Of a stretch of 48,062 nucleotides of DNA, positions 16,389-24,101 are shown piece by piece (the stretch's first letter is position 1; each line of letters starts with the position of its first letter). The notes beneath the pieces were generated by a model that worked only from the letters and a program-made list of their open reading frames with translations, had not been told where the DNA came from and made no database searches. The stretch is from Phycisphaeraceae bacterium (GTDB lineage Bacteria; Planctomycetota; Phycisphaerae; Phycisphaerales; Phycisphaeraceae). A program made the translations under genes and the position numbers. The DNA lies in assembly GCA_028277745.1 (NCBI GenBank), contig JANQFR010000017.1, forward strand, positions 1 to 48,062, written 5' to 3'.

Positions 16389-17549
16389 CTATCGGTAACG
16401 CGGGTCGGGTTGGAAGCGTCGACGATAGGTGGCGGGGGTTTCGCCGGTGGTTTGACGGAAGGCCCTGCCGAACGTCTGGACGAGGTTATAGCCGCACCGG
16501 CGGGCGACCAGGTGCATGGGGGTGCGCGTCGACCGGAGGAGGCTGCGGGCCCGTTCAATACGCAGCCGACGCAATTCCTGCTGAGGCGTGTGGCCGAACT
16601 GGTCTTGAAACCTGATCTCGAGCCAACGCCGGCTGACGCCCACGTGTTCGAGCACCTCATCGATGCTGCAGGGGTCACAGGCATGATTGCGCATGTATTG
16701 CGTGGCTGAGGACAGGCGCGGGTCATCGACCGCGATGGAGTCGGTGGATTCGCGGGTCACCACGCCGATCGGCGGGATGAGTTTGGGCCGTCGCGGCGGA
16801 GTCCTGCCGTCAAGCAGCCGCTGCAGGAGCCGGGCCGACTCCAGGCCGACCGTCTCCGCATCGGTTTCGATGCTCGATAAGGGCGGCACGCAGATCTCGC
16901 ATTCCAATTCATCGTTGTCGACGCCCAGCATGGCGGCCTGCTCGGGCACGACGATCCCGGCGGAGGCGAGGTAATCGGCCACCGCCCGCCCCAGGGTGTC
17001 GTGGCTGAAAAACACGGCCGTTGGCCGGCGCGGCCCGCTGGCGCGGATCAGCTGGATCAGCCCCCGCCACACATACCACTGCTGATGCGCGTTGTATTCG
17101 GGGATCAGCACGTCATGATGCCGCGTGGCCAGGGCTTCGCGAAAACCACTCTCACGCAGCGTGCTTGCCAGGGATCGATCGCCCCCGCTGACAAAGATAA
17201 AGCGTTCGAAGCCGCGTTCGAGAAAGTGCTCCGCCGCGATGCGCCCGATTGCGCGGTCATCCACCCTGACGGTGGGCAGGCCCATGTCCTGAAAATGGGC
17301 GCGGCTGAGCACGATCGGCGCCGATCGGTTGGCGAGCCTCTCCAGCAGTTCCCGTCCACGCGTTTCGGCGAACAGCATCCCCTCATCATCGTCCCAGTCC
17401 TGGCGTTTGGGCCCTTCTACCTGCAGTTCGACACATAGCTTCCAATGCGCCTCGGCCCGGGCGTATCGCATCACACCCCGGAGATACTCGCGCCCCCACG
17501 CGCTGCTGCCGTTCACCACGACCCGGATCTGTTTGCCGAATTGGCTCAA
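16389..17549 (-). CDS. XylR-family transcriptional regulator 1 (LacI-like sensor plus AraC HTH)
   Basis: The 386-residue protein combines a periplasmic-binding-like sensor (about 8-275: VVVNGSSAWGREYLRGVMRYAR, FLERGFERFIFVSGG, VFFSHDTLGRAVADYL, LGVDNDELECEICVPPLSSIE) with a C-terminal AraC DNA-binding domain (about 290-380: SIDEVLEHVGVSRRWLEIRFQDQFG and VARRCGYNLVQTFGRAFRQTTGETPATYRRRF). This is the architecture of E. coli XylR, which responds to xylose. A sugar or related ligand is likely. A stop codon three codons upstream leaves TTG at 17549 as the start. It diverges from a PEP-CTERM gene, which it probably controls. Confidence 0.9.
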   Translation of the reverse strand: MSQFGKQIRVVVNGSSAWGREYLRGVMRYARAEAHWKLCVELQVEGPKRQDWDDDEGMLFAETRGRELLERLANRSAPIVLSRAHFQDMGLPTVRVDDRAIGRIAAEHFLERGFERFIFVSGGDRSLASTLRESGFREALATRHHDVLIPEYNAHQQWYVWRGLIQLIRASGPRRPTAVFFSHDTLGRAVADYLASAGIVVPEQAAMLGVDNDELECEICVPPLSSIETDAETVGLESARLLQRLLDGRTPPRRPKLIPPIGVVTRESTDSIAVDDPRLSSATQYMRNHACDPCSIDEVLEHVGVSRRWLEIRFQDQFGHTPQQELRRLRIERARSLLRSTRTPMHLVARRCGYNLVQTFGRAFRQTTGETPATYRRRFQPDPRYR

Positions 17550-17580
17550 ATTGACTCACTTTAAAGGAATGTGTTCAATA

Positions 17581-17684
17581 CCACAGCATCTATTTTGTTC
17601 TACATCTATCGGTATATCAAGGCTCATAGACCGGTTGCGCACCGATTGCGCATTGCGCTCAAGGTAATGCGCCTGATGCTGTGG
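17581..17684. promoter_or_regulatory. Divergent control region of XylR1 and PEP-CTERM 1
   Basis: A 10-bp inverted repeat, CCACAGCATC (17581-17590) and GATGCTGTGG (17675-17684), brackets the region. Inside are TTGCGCA (17635-17641), TTGCGCA (17646-17652), TTGCGC (17653-17658), and GCGCATT (17648-17654) facing AATGCGC (17666-17672). These are candidate operator half-sites for a dimeric XylR-type regulator. Confidence 0.4.
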
Positions 17685-17794
17685 CGTGAGGCGGGATTCC
17701 GGGCATACTGAAAGCGTGAAGATTCACGCCCGCGGGACCTCCACACGGGTGAGATGCGTCCCCGCGGCAACCGCATTTTTCTTGGAGGTCGCTC

Positions 17795-18589
17795 ATGTGG
17801 AATCGTCATCTGGTTTTTGGTCTTGCCGTCGCCGGCGTGTTCTCCGTATCCGCCCAGGGGGCTCTTCTGGCTTACGAGGGCTTCGTCGATGTCGATCCCG
17901 CCGGCTCCGGGGAATACTCGATCGGGGAGAATCTGCTTAGCAACAGCGGCGGGAGCGGTTGGGATTCGACGTGGGCGAACGTCGGGGGCGGCGACTACAT
18001 CCACGTCGCCGGGGGGTTGTCGTTCGGCGGCCTCACGACCAGCGGCTCCACGCATCCGGACCGTGACAGCGGCAACGTGCAGATGCAGCGGAGCCTCGAC
18101 GCCGGCAACGTCCGGACGTCCGGCGTCGTCTACGTCAGCGTGCTGATCGACGCCGGCGGCAGCGGCCAGGGGTTTGTGGCGCTCAAGAGCGACGACGGCA
18201 GTTCGGACGCCGGCTCATTCGGCTTCCGTGACGGCAACGTGCCGTTTATCGCGGACGGTTGGTACACGGGCGGGGTCGACACCGGCGCAGCGGTCGCTGA
18301 CGGCGTCCATCTGTTGGTCGCGCGTTTCGATATCGACAACGACGAAATCAAACTCTATCTAAACCCGAACCCCACCTTGTCCGAGCCGGTGAGCGCGACG
18401 TTGACGTTGAACCGCCCTGTTGACGAGATCGGGTCCGCCAAAATGATTATTTGGGGCGGCGACTACGGACACGATGAGTTACGCATCGGCGAGACCTGGG
18501 CCGACGTGACGCCCGTGCCCGAGCCGGCGTCGCTGGCGTTTCTGGGGCTTGGATGCTTGCTCATACTCAGTCGACGTGAATCGGCGTGA
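17795..18589 (+). CDS. PEP-CTERM sorted exported protein 1
   Basis: The 264-residue protein has a signal peptide (cleavage near VSAQGA) and an all-beta, Gly/Asp-rich body resembling concanavalin-like carbohydrate-associated domains (for example [16 protein letters not shown]). It ends with a PEP-CTERM tail: [21 protein letters not shown], that is the PEP motif, a hydrophobic segment and a basic end. Such proteins are exported, recognised by an exosortase and processed at the cell envelope, often with exopolysaccharide. No exosortase is in the window. TGGAGG lies 7 nt before the ATG. It is read away from XylR1. Confidence 0.9.
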   Translation: MWNRHLVFGLAVAGVFSVSAQGALLAYEGFVDVDPAGSGEYSIGENLLSNSGGSGWDSTWANVGGGDYIHVAGGLSFGGLTTSGSTHPDRDSGNVQMQRSLDAGNVRTSGVVYVSVLIDAGGSGQGFVALKSDDGSSDAGSFGFRDGNVPFIADGWYTGGVDTGAAVADGVHLLVARFDIDNDEIKLYLNPNPTLSEPVSATLTLNRPVDEIGSAKMIIWGGDYGHDELRIGETWADVTPVPEPASLAFLGLGCLLILSRRESA

Positions 18590-18672
18590 TGTCCTGGCCG
18601 GGGGGAAGGCGGCGCTCGCGGCGGTTCTCCGCAGTCCGTGGCCATGTTTTTAACACTTCACGAGACTTCGTC

Positions 18673-19422
18673 ATGAAACGAAACGCATTCACCCTCATTG
18701 AATTACTGGTTGTGGTAAGTATTATTTCGCTCTTAATCGCTTTGCTGTTGCCGGCTCTCCAGGCTGCACGCAGCACGGCGAAAGCCGTCGCCTGTCAGTC
18801 GAACATCCGACAGATCGGGATCGCCATCGGGGCCTACGCTTCTGACGAAGACGGTTACGTCCCGCCGAACAGCCTGATCACCTCATTGACCAGCGCGAAT
18901 ACGTGGGACAACGCCTGGGGCAGCGGGTGGGTGACCCGGCTCGTGGATGGCCAATACGTGGCCACGTCGGTCGATGCAAACGTGCGGAAAGCGGACGTCT
19001 TCACCTGCCCGATCGACGAAATCGGCGTGGCCTATCCGGCGACGCACGCCTACTATAGCACCTACCGGGGCCTGCAGTTCTATGTCTGTATCGGCCTCAG
19101 CTCTACTGAGACGTTCCGGTTTGATGAACTGGCCCGGCCCGCCATGGAGCAGCGGGCCTGGCATAACCCGGAGATTTATGAAAACGGAAACGCGCCCCGC
19201 CGTTTCCCGATGTTTGTGGAGCGCCACGCCGGTAGCGGCGGCAACACAGTATCCCCCTGGGGATTCGGCTACAGCACTCTGCAGGAGCAGGCTCCACACC
19301 CCGGCAATCTACGGTCTTCATTGATGAATGATCTGTCTGTTGAACCGCTGCACGTCGCGTGGGACGACCCGCAGGTCGCTTACCCGGCCCCGGTGCGTTT
19401 CTTTTTCCCCGGCAATTTCTAG
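18673..19422 (+). CDS. Prepilin-type N-terminal methylation domain protein
   Basis: The 249-residue protein begins [19 protein letters not shown], the type II secretion/type IV prepilin signature, with Ala rather than Gly before the conserved Phe. The helix [14 protein letters not shown] follows. The body has short conserved patches seen in the planctomycete family ([26 protein letters not shown]; a late HPGN), but lacks a clear H-X9-DG ending. It would sit in the membrane after prepilin peptidase cleavage and could be a pseudopilin or a substrate-binding surface fibre. The start is fixed by the signature. There is no good Shine-Dalgarno, and the upstream in-frame start at 18586 is rejected. 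Confidence 0.9.
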   Translation: MKRNAFTLIELLVVVSIISLLIALLLPALQAARSTAKAVACQSNIRQIGIAIGAYASDEDGYVPPNSLITSLTSANTWDNAWGSGWVTRLVDGQYVATSVDANVRKADVFTCPIDEIGVAYPATHAYYSTYRGLQFYVCIGLSSTETFRFDELARPAMEQRAWHNPEIYENGNAPRRFPMFVERHAGSGGNTVSPWGFGYSTLQEQAPHPGNLRSSLMNDLSVEPLHVAWDDPQVAYPAPVRFFFPGNF

Positions 19423-19449
19423 GAGGGCCGCTAGAAAAACACGCTCTTG

Positions 19450-19698
19450 TCAATCCGGGTCGTAATCGAGGATGAGTTTGGTCACGAACACCGCCTGGCC
19501 ATGTTCGCGGTGGCTCCACTCAAAGAGTTCGGTAAGGGCCTCCATGACGCGGGCGTATTCGCCGATGACCACGGTCGAGGTCGGCCCTGTGGTGATCCGG
19601 AGCTTTTCATAGCCATTCAATTTGCGGACAAAGTCCTGGATCAGGGCCCGGTAATCCTCCCGAAAGGGATACATGCTGATTTCGACCGTTACTACCAT
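19450..19698 (-). CDS. YkoF-like thiamine/HMP-binding family protein
   Basis: The 82-residue product, beginning MVVTVEISMYPFREDY and containing ITTGPTSTVVIGEYARVMEALTELFEW and FVTKLI, matches the single-domain YkoF-related fold. Homologues bind thiamine or its hydroxymethylpyrimidine precursor, and the Bacillus protein is part of the ykoFEDC transport operon. Here no transporter genes are adjacent. The ATG at 19698 aligns with the family start; the open frame runs 27 codons further upstream without a plausible sequence. It lies between the prepilin-like and UroD-like genes. Confidence 0.75.
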   Translation of the reverse strand: MVVTVEISMYPFREDYRALIQDFVRKLNGYEKLRITTGPTSTVVIGEYARVMEALTELFEWSHREHGQAVFVTKLILDYDPD

Positions 19699-19854
19699 TG
19701 GAGCGCCCCTGTCTGGGTTTTCAAATGTGTCTGCTTTGTTGCCGCCGACCGCTTGCGGGAGTGGGCGGTCAACCGCCAACCTGTAACAGAGGTATTATCC
19801 GCCGCGGGCGCAACCCGTCAACGGGCGATTAATCTGTTTGTCTGTCGACCAGTG

Positions 19855-19889
19855 AAAACCGGAACTGATGCCTCTGAGTCGCCGGTTTT
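19855..19889 (-). terminator. Putative terminator for the UroD-like gene 1
   Basis: AAAACCGG (19855-19862) and CCGGTTTT (19882-19889) form an 8-bp stem with a 19-nt loop just after the stop codon. In the leftward reading the stem ends in four Ts. It is weaker than a textbook terminator because the loop is long. Confidence 0.45.
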
Positions 19890-19891
19890 AT

Positions 19892-20944
19892 TCACGCCAC
19901 CGCCTGGTCTTGGGCCTCGTCGATAAACGCCAACAAATTCTCGAGCGGCACATCGCCCTCGACGGCGTGGGCCGGCGAGAAGATGTAACCGCCCTGGCGG
20001 CCCATCTCGAGCAGCCTGCGGGACGCGTCCCGGACGTCCGACGCGCTGCCGTGAGGCAGCGTCTGTTGCGTGCTGAGGCCGCCCCAGAACGCCAGCCGGC
20101 CTCGGTAACCGTGGTGCAGCGAGGCGACATCCATCACTTCCGGCTGGAACGGATTGAAGCAGTCGACCCCGATCCCGATCAAGTCGTCAAACAACTCGTC
20201 CACATCACCGCAGGAATGGATGAACTGGAACTTCCCCGCCTCTTTCACCGCGGCGTACATCCTTTTAAGCCTCGGGAAGATGAATTCTTTCCACGCGGCG
20301 TAACCCATGATCAGCCCATGCTGCTGCCCCCAGTCATCACCGAAATAGACCGCGTCGATGTCGTGCTTCAGGGCTTCACGGACCTGGGCGATGTTGTAGT
20401 CGGCGATCGCGTCGAGCAGGTCGTGGACGAACCCCGGGTTCTCGATGAAGTCGATCATGAGGTTTTCCATCCCCCGCAGCGTCCACGCGCGTTCGTAGAG
20501 GGAGAAGCCGATGCAGTAGAGTCGAAAGCAATCCGGATACGCATCGAGCCTGGCCGGGATCGGGTCAAAGAAACGGCGGTCAGCGGGCGAGGGAAACGTG
20601 TAGCCGGCGAGCGTTGGTTCGGGTAAGACAAATCCCTGCACAAAGCCGATATCTCGCTCGACCGACCGGTCCCAGATGACGCCGAAAGCGTCACGGAACC
20701 GATGGCGGTCCAGGGGTTCGAAGAAACCGACGTCGCTGCCGAGTTCGACGATGTGGCCGCCGGTCGCCGTCAGCAGGTCGTCGTTGCCGTAATGTTCACG
20801 GAGTTTCTGAGCGGCCTCGACGGTGAAGCGGAACGACCACGGGGTGTAGGGCAACGCCTCGCCGCGGAGCGCGGCTTTCACCATCTCACGTCTGCTCACG
20901 TTCGAAACCGCAGCCGGGCTGGGGTGCACCGTGTCGTGGTTCAT
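19892..20944 (-). CDS. UroD-like (MtaA/CmuA-type) family protein 1
   Basis: The 350-residue TIM-barrel protein belongs to the uroporphyrinogen decarboxylase/methyltransferase superfamily. Zinc-binding methyltransferase members use HxC plus a distal ligand; here FIHSCGDVDELFDDL has His243 and Cys245, and SPAHAVEGDVPLENLLAF offers His326 in place of the distal Cys. VYFGDDWGQQHGLIMG and LRGMENLMIDFIENPGFVHDLL are also typical. It is more likely a methyl-transfer or demethylation protein of accessory metabolism than a haem enzyme. An open frame continues to 21298 across the 31-bp palindrome, but ATG 20944 with AAGGA upstream is the plausible start. Confidence 0.82.
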   Translation of the reverse strand: MNHDTVHPSPAAVSNVSRREMVKAALRGEALPYTPWSFRFTVEAAQKLREHYGNDDLLTATGGHIVELGSDVGFFEPLDRHRFRDAFGVIWDRSVERDIGFVQGFVLPEPTLAGYTFPSPADRRFFDPIPARLDAYPDCFRLYCIGFSLYERAWTLRGMENLMIDFIENPGFVHDLLDAIADYNIAQVREALKHDIDAVYFGDDWGQQHGLIMGYAAWKEFIFPRLKRMYAAVKEAGKFQFIHSCGDVDELFDDLIGIGVDCFNPFQPEVMDVASLHHGYRGRLAFWGGLSTQQTLPHGSASDVRDASRRLLEMGRQGGYIFSPAHAVEGDVPLENLLAFIDEAQDQAVA

Positions 20945-20976
20945 GCGACGCTCATCCTTAGAGCTTATGTGAGAAG

Positions 20977-20991
20977 TGATCCAATGGATCA
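20977..20991. promoter_or_regulatory. Palindromic operator candidate before UroD-like gene 1
   Basis: TGATCC-AAT-GGATCA is a perfect 6-bp inverted repeat, 32 nt before the ATG at 20944, in the right position for a repressor site. No regulator can be assigned. Confidence 0.4.
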
Positions 20992-20999
20992 TGTGGTCA

Positions 21000-21077
21000 A
21001 GCCGGACCTGAGCGGAGCGAAGGTCCGGATCACGGGGGCGAAATCCATCCGGACCTTCGCTCCGCTCAGGTCCGGCT
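21000..21077. repeat. Perfect 31-bp inverted repeat with a 16-nt loop
   Basis: The left arm (21000-21030, beginning AGCCGGACCTGAGCGGAG) is exactly complementary to the right arm (21047-21077, ending CAGGTCCGGCT). The loop is 21031-21046. It lies in the 377-bp gap between the UroD-like gene and the RND operon, whose remainder holds TTTAGCCCCGG (21089-21099) and AT-rich DNA near 21140-21260. It has no T tract and no coding sense. It could be a small mobile palindrome. Confidence 0.9.
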
Positions 21078-21321
21078 CCTGCACAAATGTTCTTTAGCCC
21101 CGGATTGTCTCGCCGACAGGCCGTCCGCGATGCGCGATACCTATCCAATTTTGATACGATTTTTGCATCTCGGTGATCGAGGCATGTCCGCAAACGGCCA
21201 ACGCGCGGTGACGACGCGTCAACCGCGAAGCCGGTTAATCCTTTTATTGCGATGAACATACGTCTGGAATCCGTCAATCTTCGATGTGGATTTTTCAAGA
21301 CCGATCCGTTACTTTGCCGTC

Positions 21322-22881
21322 ATGCGGCTTCCAGCAGACGGCGTCCGAATGCTCGGCCTTGGGCTGGTCGTCTGTTGGGGGTGCGTTGGCTGCAAGGTCG
21401 GGCCGGACTACACCCCGCCCCAGCCGCCGGCCCCGGACGCGTGGCACGTTGAGCTGATCAACGGGCTCGAGGCGGGGCCACGGGAGGCGTCGGGGTGGTG
21501 GGAGTCGTTCGGAGACGAGAAACTCAATCACCTGATCCTGCTGGCGGAGGGGCGGAACCACAATCTCCAGATCGCGGTGAGCCGGATCGAGGAGGCCCGG
21601 GCCAAGTACGGCGCCGCCGCGGCCGACCTCTGGCCGGGCGCGACGGTTGGCGGGCTGATCCAGCGGCGGCGCGTGCCGCAGCGCCAGCTTGTGAGCGAGA
21701 TCGTCCCCAACAGCGACTATATCGCGTCCCTCGACATCGACTGGGAGATCGACCTCTTTGGACGCATACGCCGCTCGATCGAATCGGCCGAAGCGGAGGT
21801 TCAGGCCACGATCGAAGATTGGCGCGATGTCCTGGTGTTGATCCGAGCGGAGGTCGCCAGCTCCTACATCGCCGCCCGGGCCCTGCAGCTTGAAGCGGAC
21901 ATCCTGAGGCAGAGCATCCGGTTCAACCGCGAGACGCTCGACCTGGTGACCCAGAAATACGAGGCGGGCGTCGCGAACGATCTCCAACTGGCCCGGGCGC
22001 GCGCCGACCTCGGCGCGGTGGAATCGAAGCTGCCCGGGGTGGAGACGGACATCGCCATGTCGATCAATCGGATCTCGGTGTTGATCGGCGAGCCCCCGGG
22101 CCAACTACGCGTCGGGTTGAGCGGGCCGGGCCGGCTCCCTTCGCCGCCCGCTCGGATCGCGGTGGGCATCCCGGCCGACGTGGTCCGTCAACGCCCCGAT
22201 ATCCGCGCCGCTGAGCGGCGGCTCGCCTCCAAAACCGCGGCCATCGGCGTGGCGACCGCCAATCTGTACCCACGCTTCCGTCTCAACGGCTGGATCGGTT
22301 TCGAATCCACATCATTCAACGGCTGGTTCGACGGCGACAACTGGACCGGCGGCCTCGGCCCCTCGATGATCTGGCCGGCGTTCAGCGGCGGGAAGCTGCT
22401 CGAAGGCGTCAACATCGCTGATCAGCAGACCCGGCAGGCCTTGCTGAAATACGAACAGACCGTGTTGTCCGCGTTTGAAGAAGTGGAGAACGCGCTGATC
22501 GCTTACGCCAATTCAGTGGCCGCCAAGCGGCTGCTCGAAGAGACGGTGTACGAGTACGAGCGGGTCGTGGCGTTGTCGTCTCAGCGGTACGCCGCGGGCA
22601 CGGAAGACCTCGAGTCCCTGTTGCTTTCTCAGCGTTTACTGCTCAACGCGCGCGAAGCGCTGGTGAAAGCGGAAGGCCAGTCGGCGGTGGATGTGGTCAC
22701 GCTTTACAGATCGCTCGGCGGCGACTGGCAAACGCCGCCCGAACCCACGCCTGAAGCCGGGCGGGACCACGACGACACGGGGGATGAGCCGGACGAGGCC
22801 CCCGATGATGCAACAGGGAATACCGGGCTGAGCATGCTGTCGGTATCCGAGGAAGGCGTGACGGAGCGGCGACAACCATGA
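21322..22881 (+). CDS. RND efflux outer membrane factor, NodT/OprM type lipoprotein
   Basis: The 519-residue protein is the outer membrane channel of a tripartite pump. A lipoprotein signal ends at WGCVGC (Cys24), followed by KVGPDYTPP, the usual start of NodT-type proteins, then two outer membrane efflux repeats (about 55-260 and 265-465). Characteristic segments are FGDEKLNHLI, IASLDIDWEIDLFGRIRRSIE, VRQRPDIRAAERRLASKTAAIGVATANLYPRF and GAGTEDLESLL-like ending. The C-terminal tail (about 460-519) is acidic and Pro/Gly-rich. A start further upstream (GTG 21286) is possible. The next gene overlaps it by 4 nt. Confidence 0.92.
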   Translation: MRLPADGVRMLGLGLVVCWGCVGCKVGPDYTPPQPPAPDAWHVELINGLEAGPREASGWWESFGDEKLNHLILLAEGRNHNLQIAVSRIEEARAKYGAAAADLWPGATVGGLIQRRRVPQRQLVSEIVPNSDYIASLDIDWEIDLFGRIRRSIESAEAEVQATIEDWRDVLVLIRAEVASSYIAARALQLEADILRQSIRFNRETLDLVTQKYEAGVANDLQLARARADLGAVESKLPGVETDIAMSINRISVLIGEPPGQLRVGLSGPGRLPSPPARIAVGIPADVVRQRPDIRAAERRLASKTAAIGVATANLYPRFRLNGWIGFESTSFNGWFDGDNWTGGLGPSMIWPAFSGGKLLEGVNIADQQTRQALLKYEQTVLSAFEEVENALIAYANSVAAKRLLEETVYEYERVVALSSQRYAAGTEDLESLLLSQRLLLNAREALVKAEGQSAVDVVTLYRSLGGDWQTPPEPTPEAGRDHDDTGDEPDEAPDDATGNTGLSMLSVSEEGVTERRQP

Positions 22882-24101
22882 AGAGTCACGGACGAATGAA
22901 GCCGGCGCCGTACATGCAGGCTGCGTGCGTATTGATGCTCAACGCCATGTTCGCGGGGTGCGATGCAAAAGAAAGCGCCTCGACCCAAACGGCCGCACCC
23001 GTCCTGCCGGTCGTGGCGGTGAAGGCGTTCACGCAGGATGTCCCGGACGACCGTGATTACCCGGGGACGACCCAGTCCCCGGAAGTGGTGAATATCGATG
23101 CGCGGGTCAGGGGATACCTGGACGCCCGCTATTTCGACGAAGGCGCGGACGTGGTTCAGGGCCAGATGCTTTACCTGATCCAGCCGGAGCAGTACGAGGC
23201 CGAGGTGCTGCGGGCCGAAGCCGAGGTGCTGATCGCTACCACCGACCTGGAATACGCGGAAAAGGAGGCGGCGCGTAACGAGCCGCTGGCGTTGTCGGGC
23301 GCGATTTCGCAACAGGATTGGGACCGCCGCACCCGCTCGGTCCAGGACGCCAAGGGCCGGCTCGCGGCGGCGGAAGCCGGGCTGGTCGAGGCCCGGCTGA
23401 AACTGTCCTACTGTGAAATCAAGTCGCCGATCAACGGGCGGATCGGACAGAGCATGGTTGATCCGGGGAACCTTGTCGGGCCGGGGAGCCCCTCGGGCTC
23501 GAAGCTTGCGCAGGTGGTCCAACTCAACCCGATGCGCGTGCTGTTTCAGCCGGCGGCGAACGAGTATCCCGCGTACCAGCGGGCGTTTGACGCGGGCCCG
23601 ATCCTGGCCCGGATCACCGTGCCGCAGGACAGGGGAGAGCCGCTGGTCTACGAAGGCGTGGTCGATCTGCTGAACAACACCGCCCAGACCGACACCTCGA
23701 CCTTCCTGGCACGGGCCGTGTTCGCCAGTTCGGGGCGGCTGGTTTTACCCAGCCAGTATGCGGCCGTCCGGGTCAGGCTGCGCATCATCCGCGCCGCGGT
23801 GCTTGTGCCGAACGAGGCGTTGTATGAAGAGCCGGGGACGCAATACATCTGGATCGTCAAGCCCGACGACACGGCTGAACGCCGGGATATCAAGACCGGC
23901 GCCCAGTACGGCCCGTTCACGCACATCGTCTCGGGGCTCCACGCAGACGACCCGGTGATCGTGAAGGCCAGCCCGATGCTGCGGAAGAGCGGGGCCAAAG
24001 TCAAGGCTTCGATCGTCGACGCGAAAGCCTTTACGCAAGAGAAAAGCCACGTTTCTAATCCATCGGCAGCCCCCGGCGAGGAAACGTCCACCCGTGATTG
24101 A
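22878..24101 (+). CDS. RND efflux periplasmic adaptor (AcrA/MexA type)
   Basis: The 407-residue membrane fusion protein has a lipobox ending MFAGC (Cys28). It has a split lipoyl domain (VVNIDARVRGYLDARYFDEGADV and YCEIKSPINGRIG), a coiled-coil hairpin (about 110-180, AEVLRAEAEVLIATTDLEYAEKEA) and a beta-barrel plus proximal domain (ALYEEPGTQYIWIV, KTGAQYGPFTHIVSGL). It bridges the inner membrane pump and the outer membrane channel. ATGA overlap with the channel gene and an 8-nt overlap with the pump gene show translational coupling in one operon. Confidence 0.95.
   Translation: MKSHGRMKPAPYMQAACVLMLNAMFAGCDAKESASTQTAAPVLPVVAVKAFTQDVPDDRDYPGTTQSPEVVNIDARVRGYLDARYFDEGADVVQGQMLYLIQPEQYEAEVLRAEAEVLIATTDLEYAEKEAARNEPLALSGAISQQDWDRRTRSVQDAKGRLAAAEAGLVEARLKLSYCEIKSPINGRIGQSMVDPGNLVGPGSPSGSKLAQVVQLNPMRVLFQPAANEYPAYQRAFDAGPILARITVPQDRGEPLVYEGVVDLLNNTAQTDTSTFLARAVFASSGRLVLPSQYAAVRVRLRIIRAAVLVPNEALYEEPGTQYIWIVKPDDTAERRDIKTGAQYGPFTHIVSGLHADDPVIVKASPMLRKSGAKVKASIVDAKAFTQEKSHVSNPSAAPGEETSTRD

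Noticed and set aside
20945..21298. N-terminal extension of UroD-like protein 1
   Set aside because: It crosses a perfect 31-bp palindrome and lacks similarity to the barrel start; an AAGGA-preceded ATG lies at 20944.
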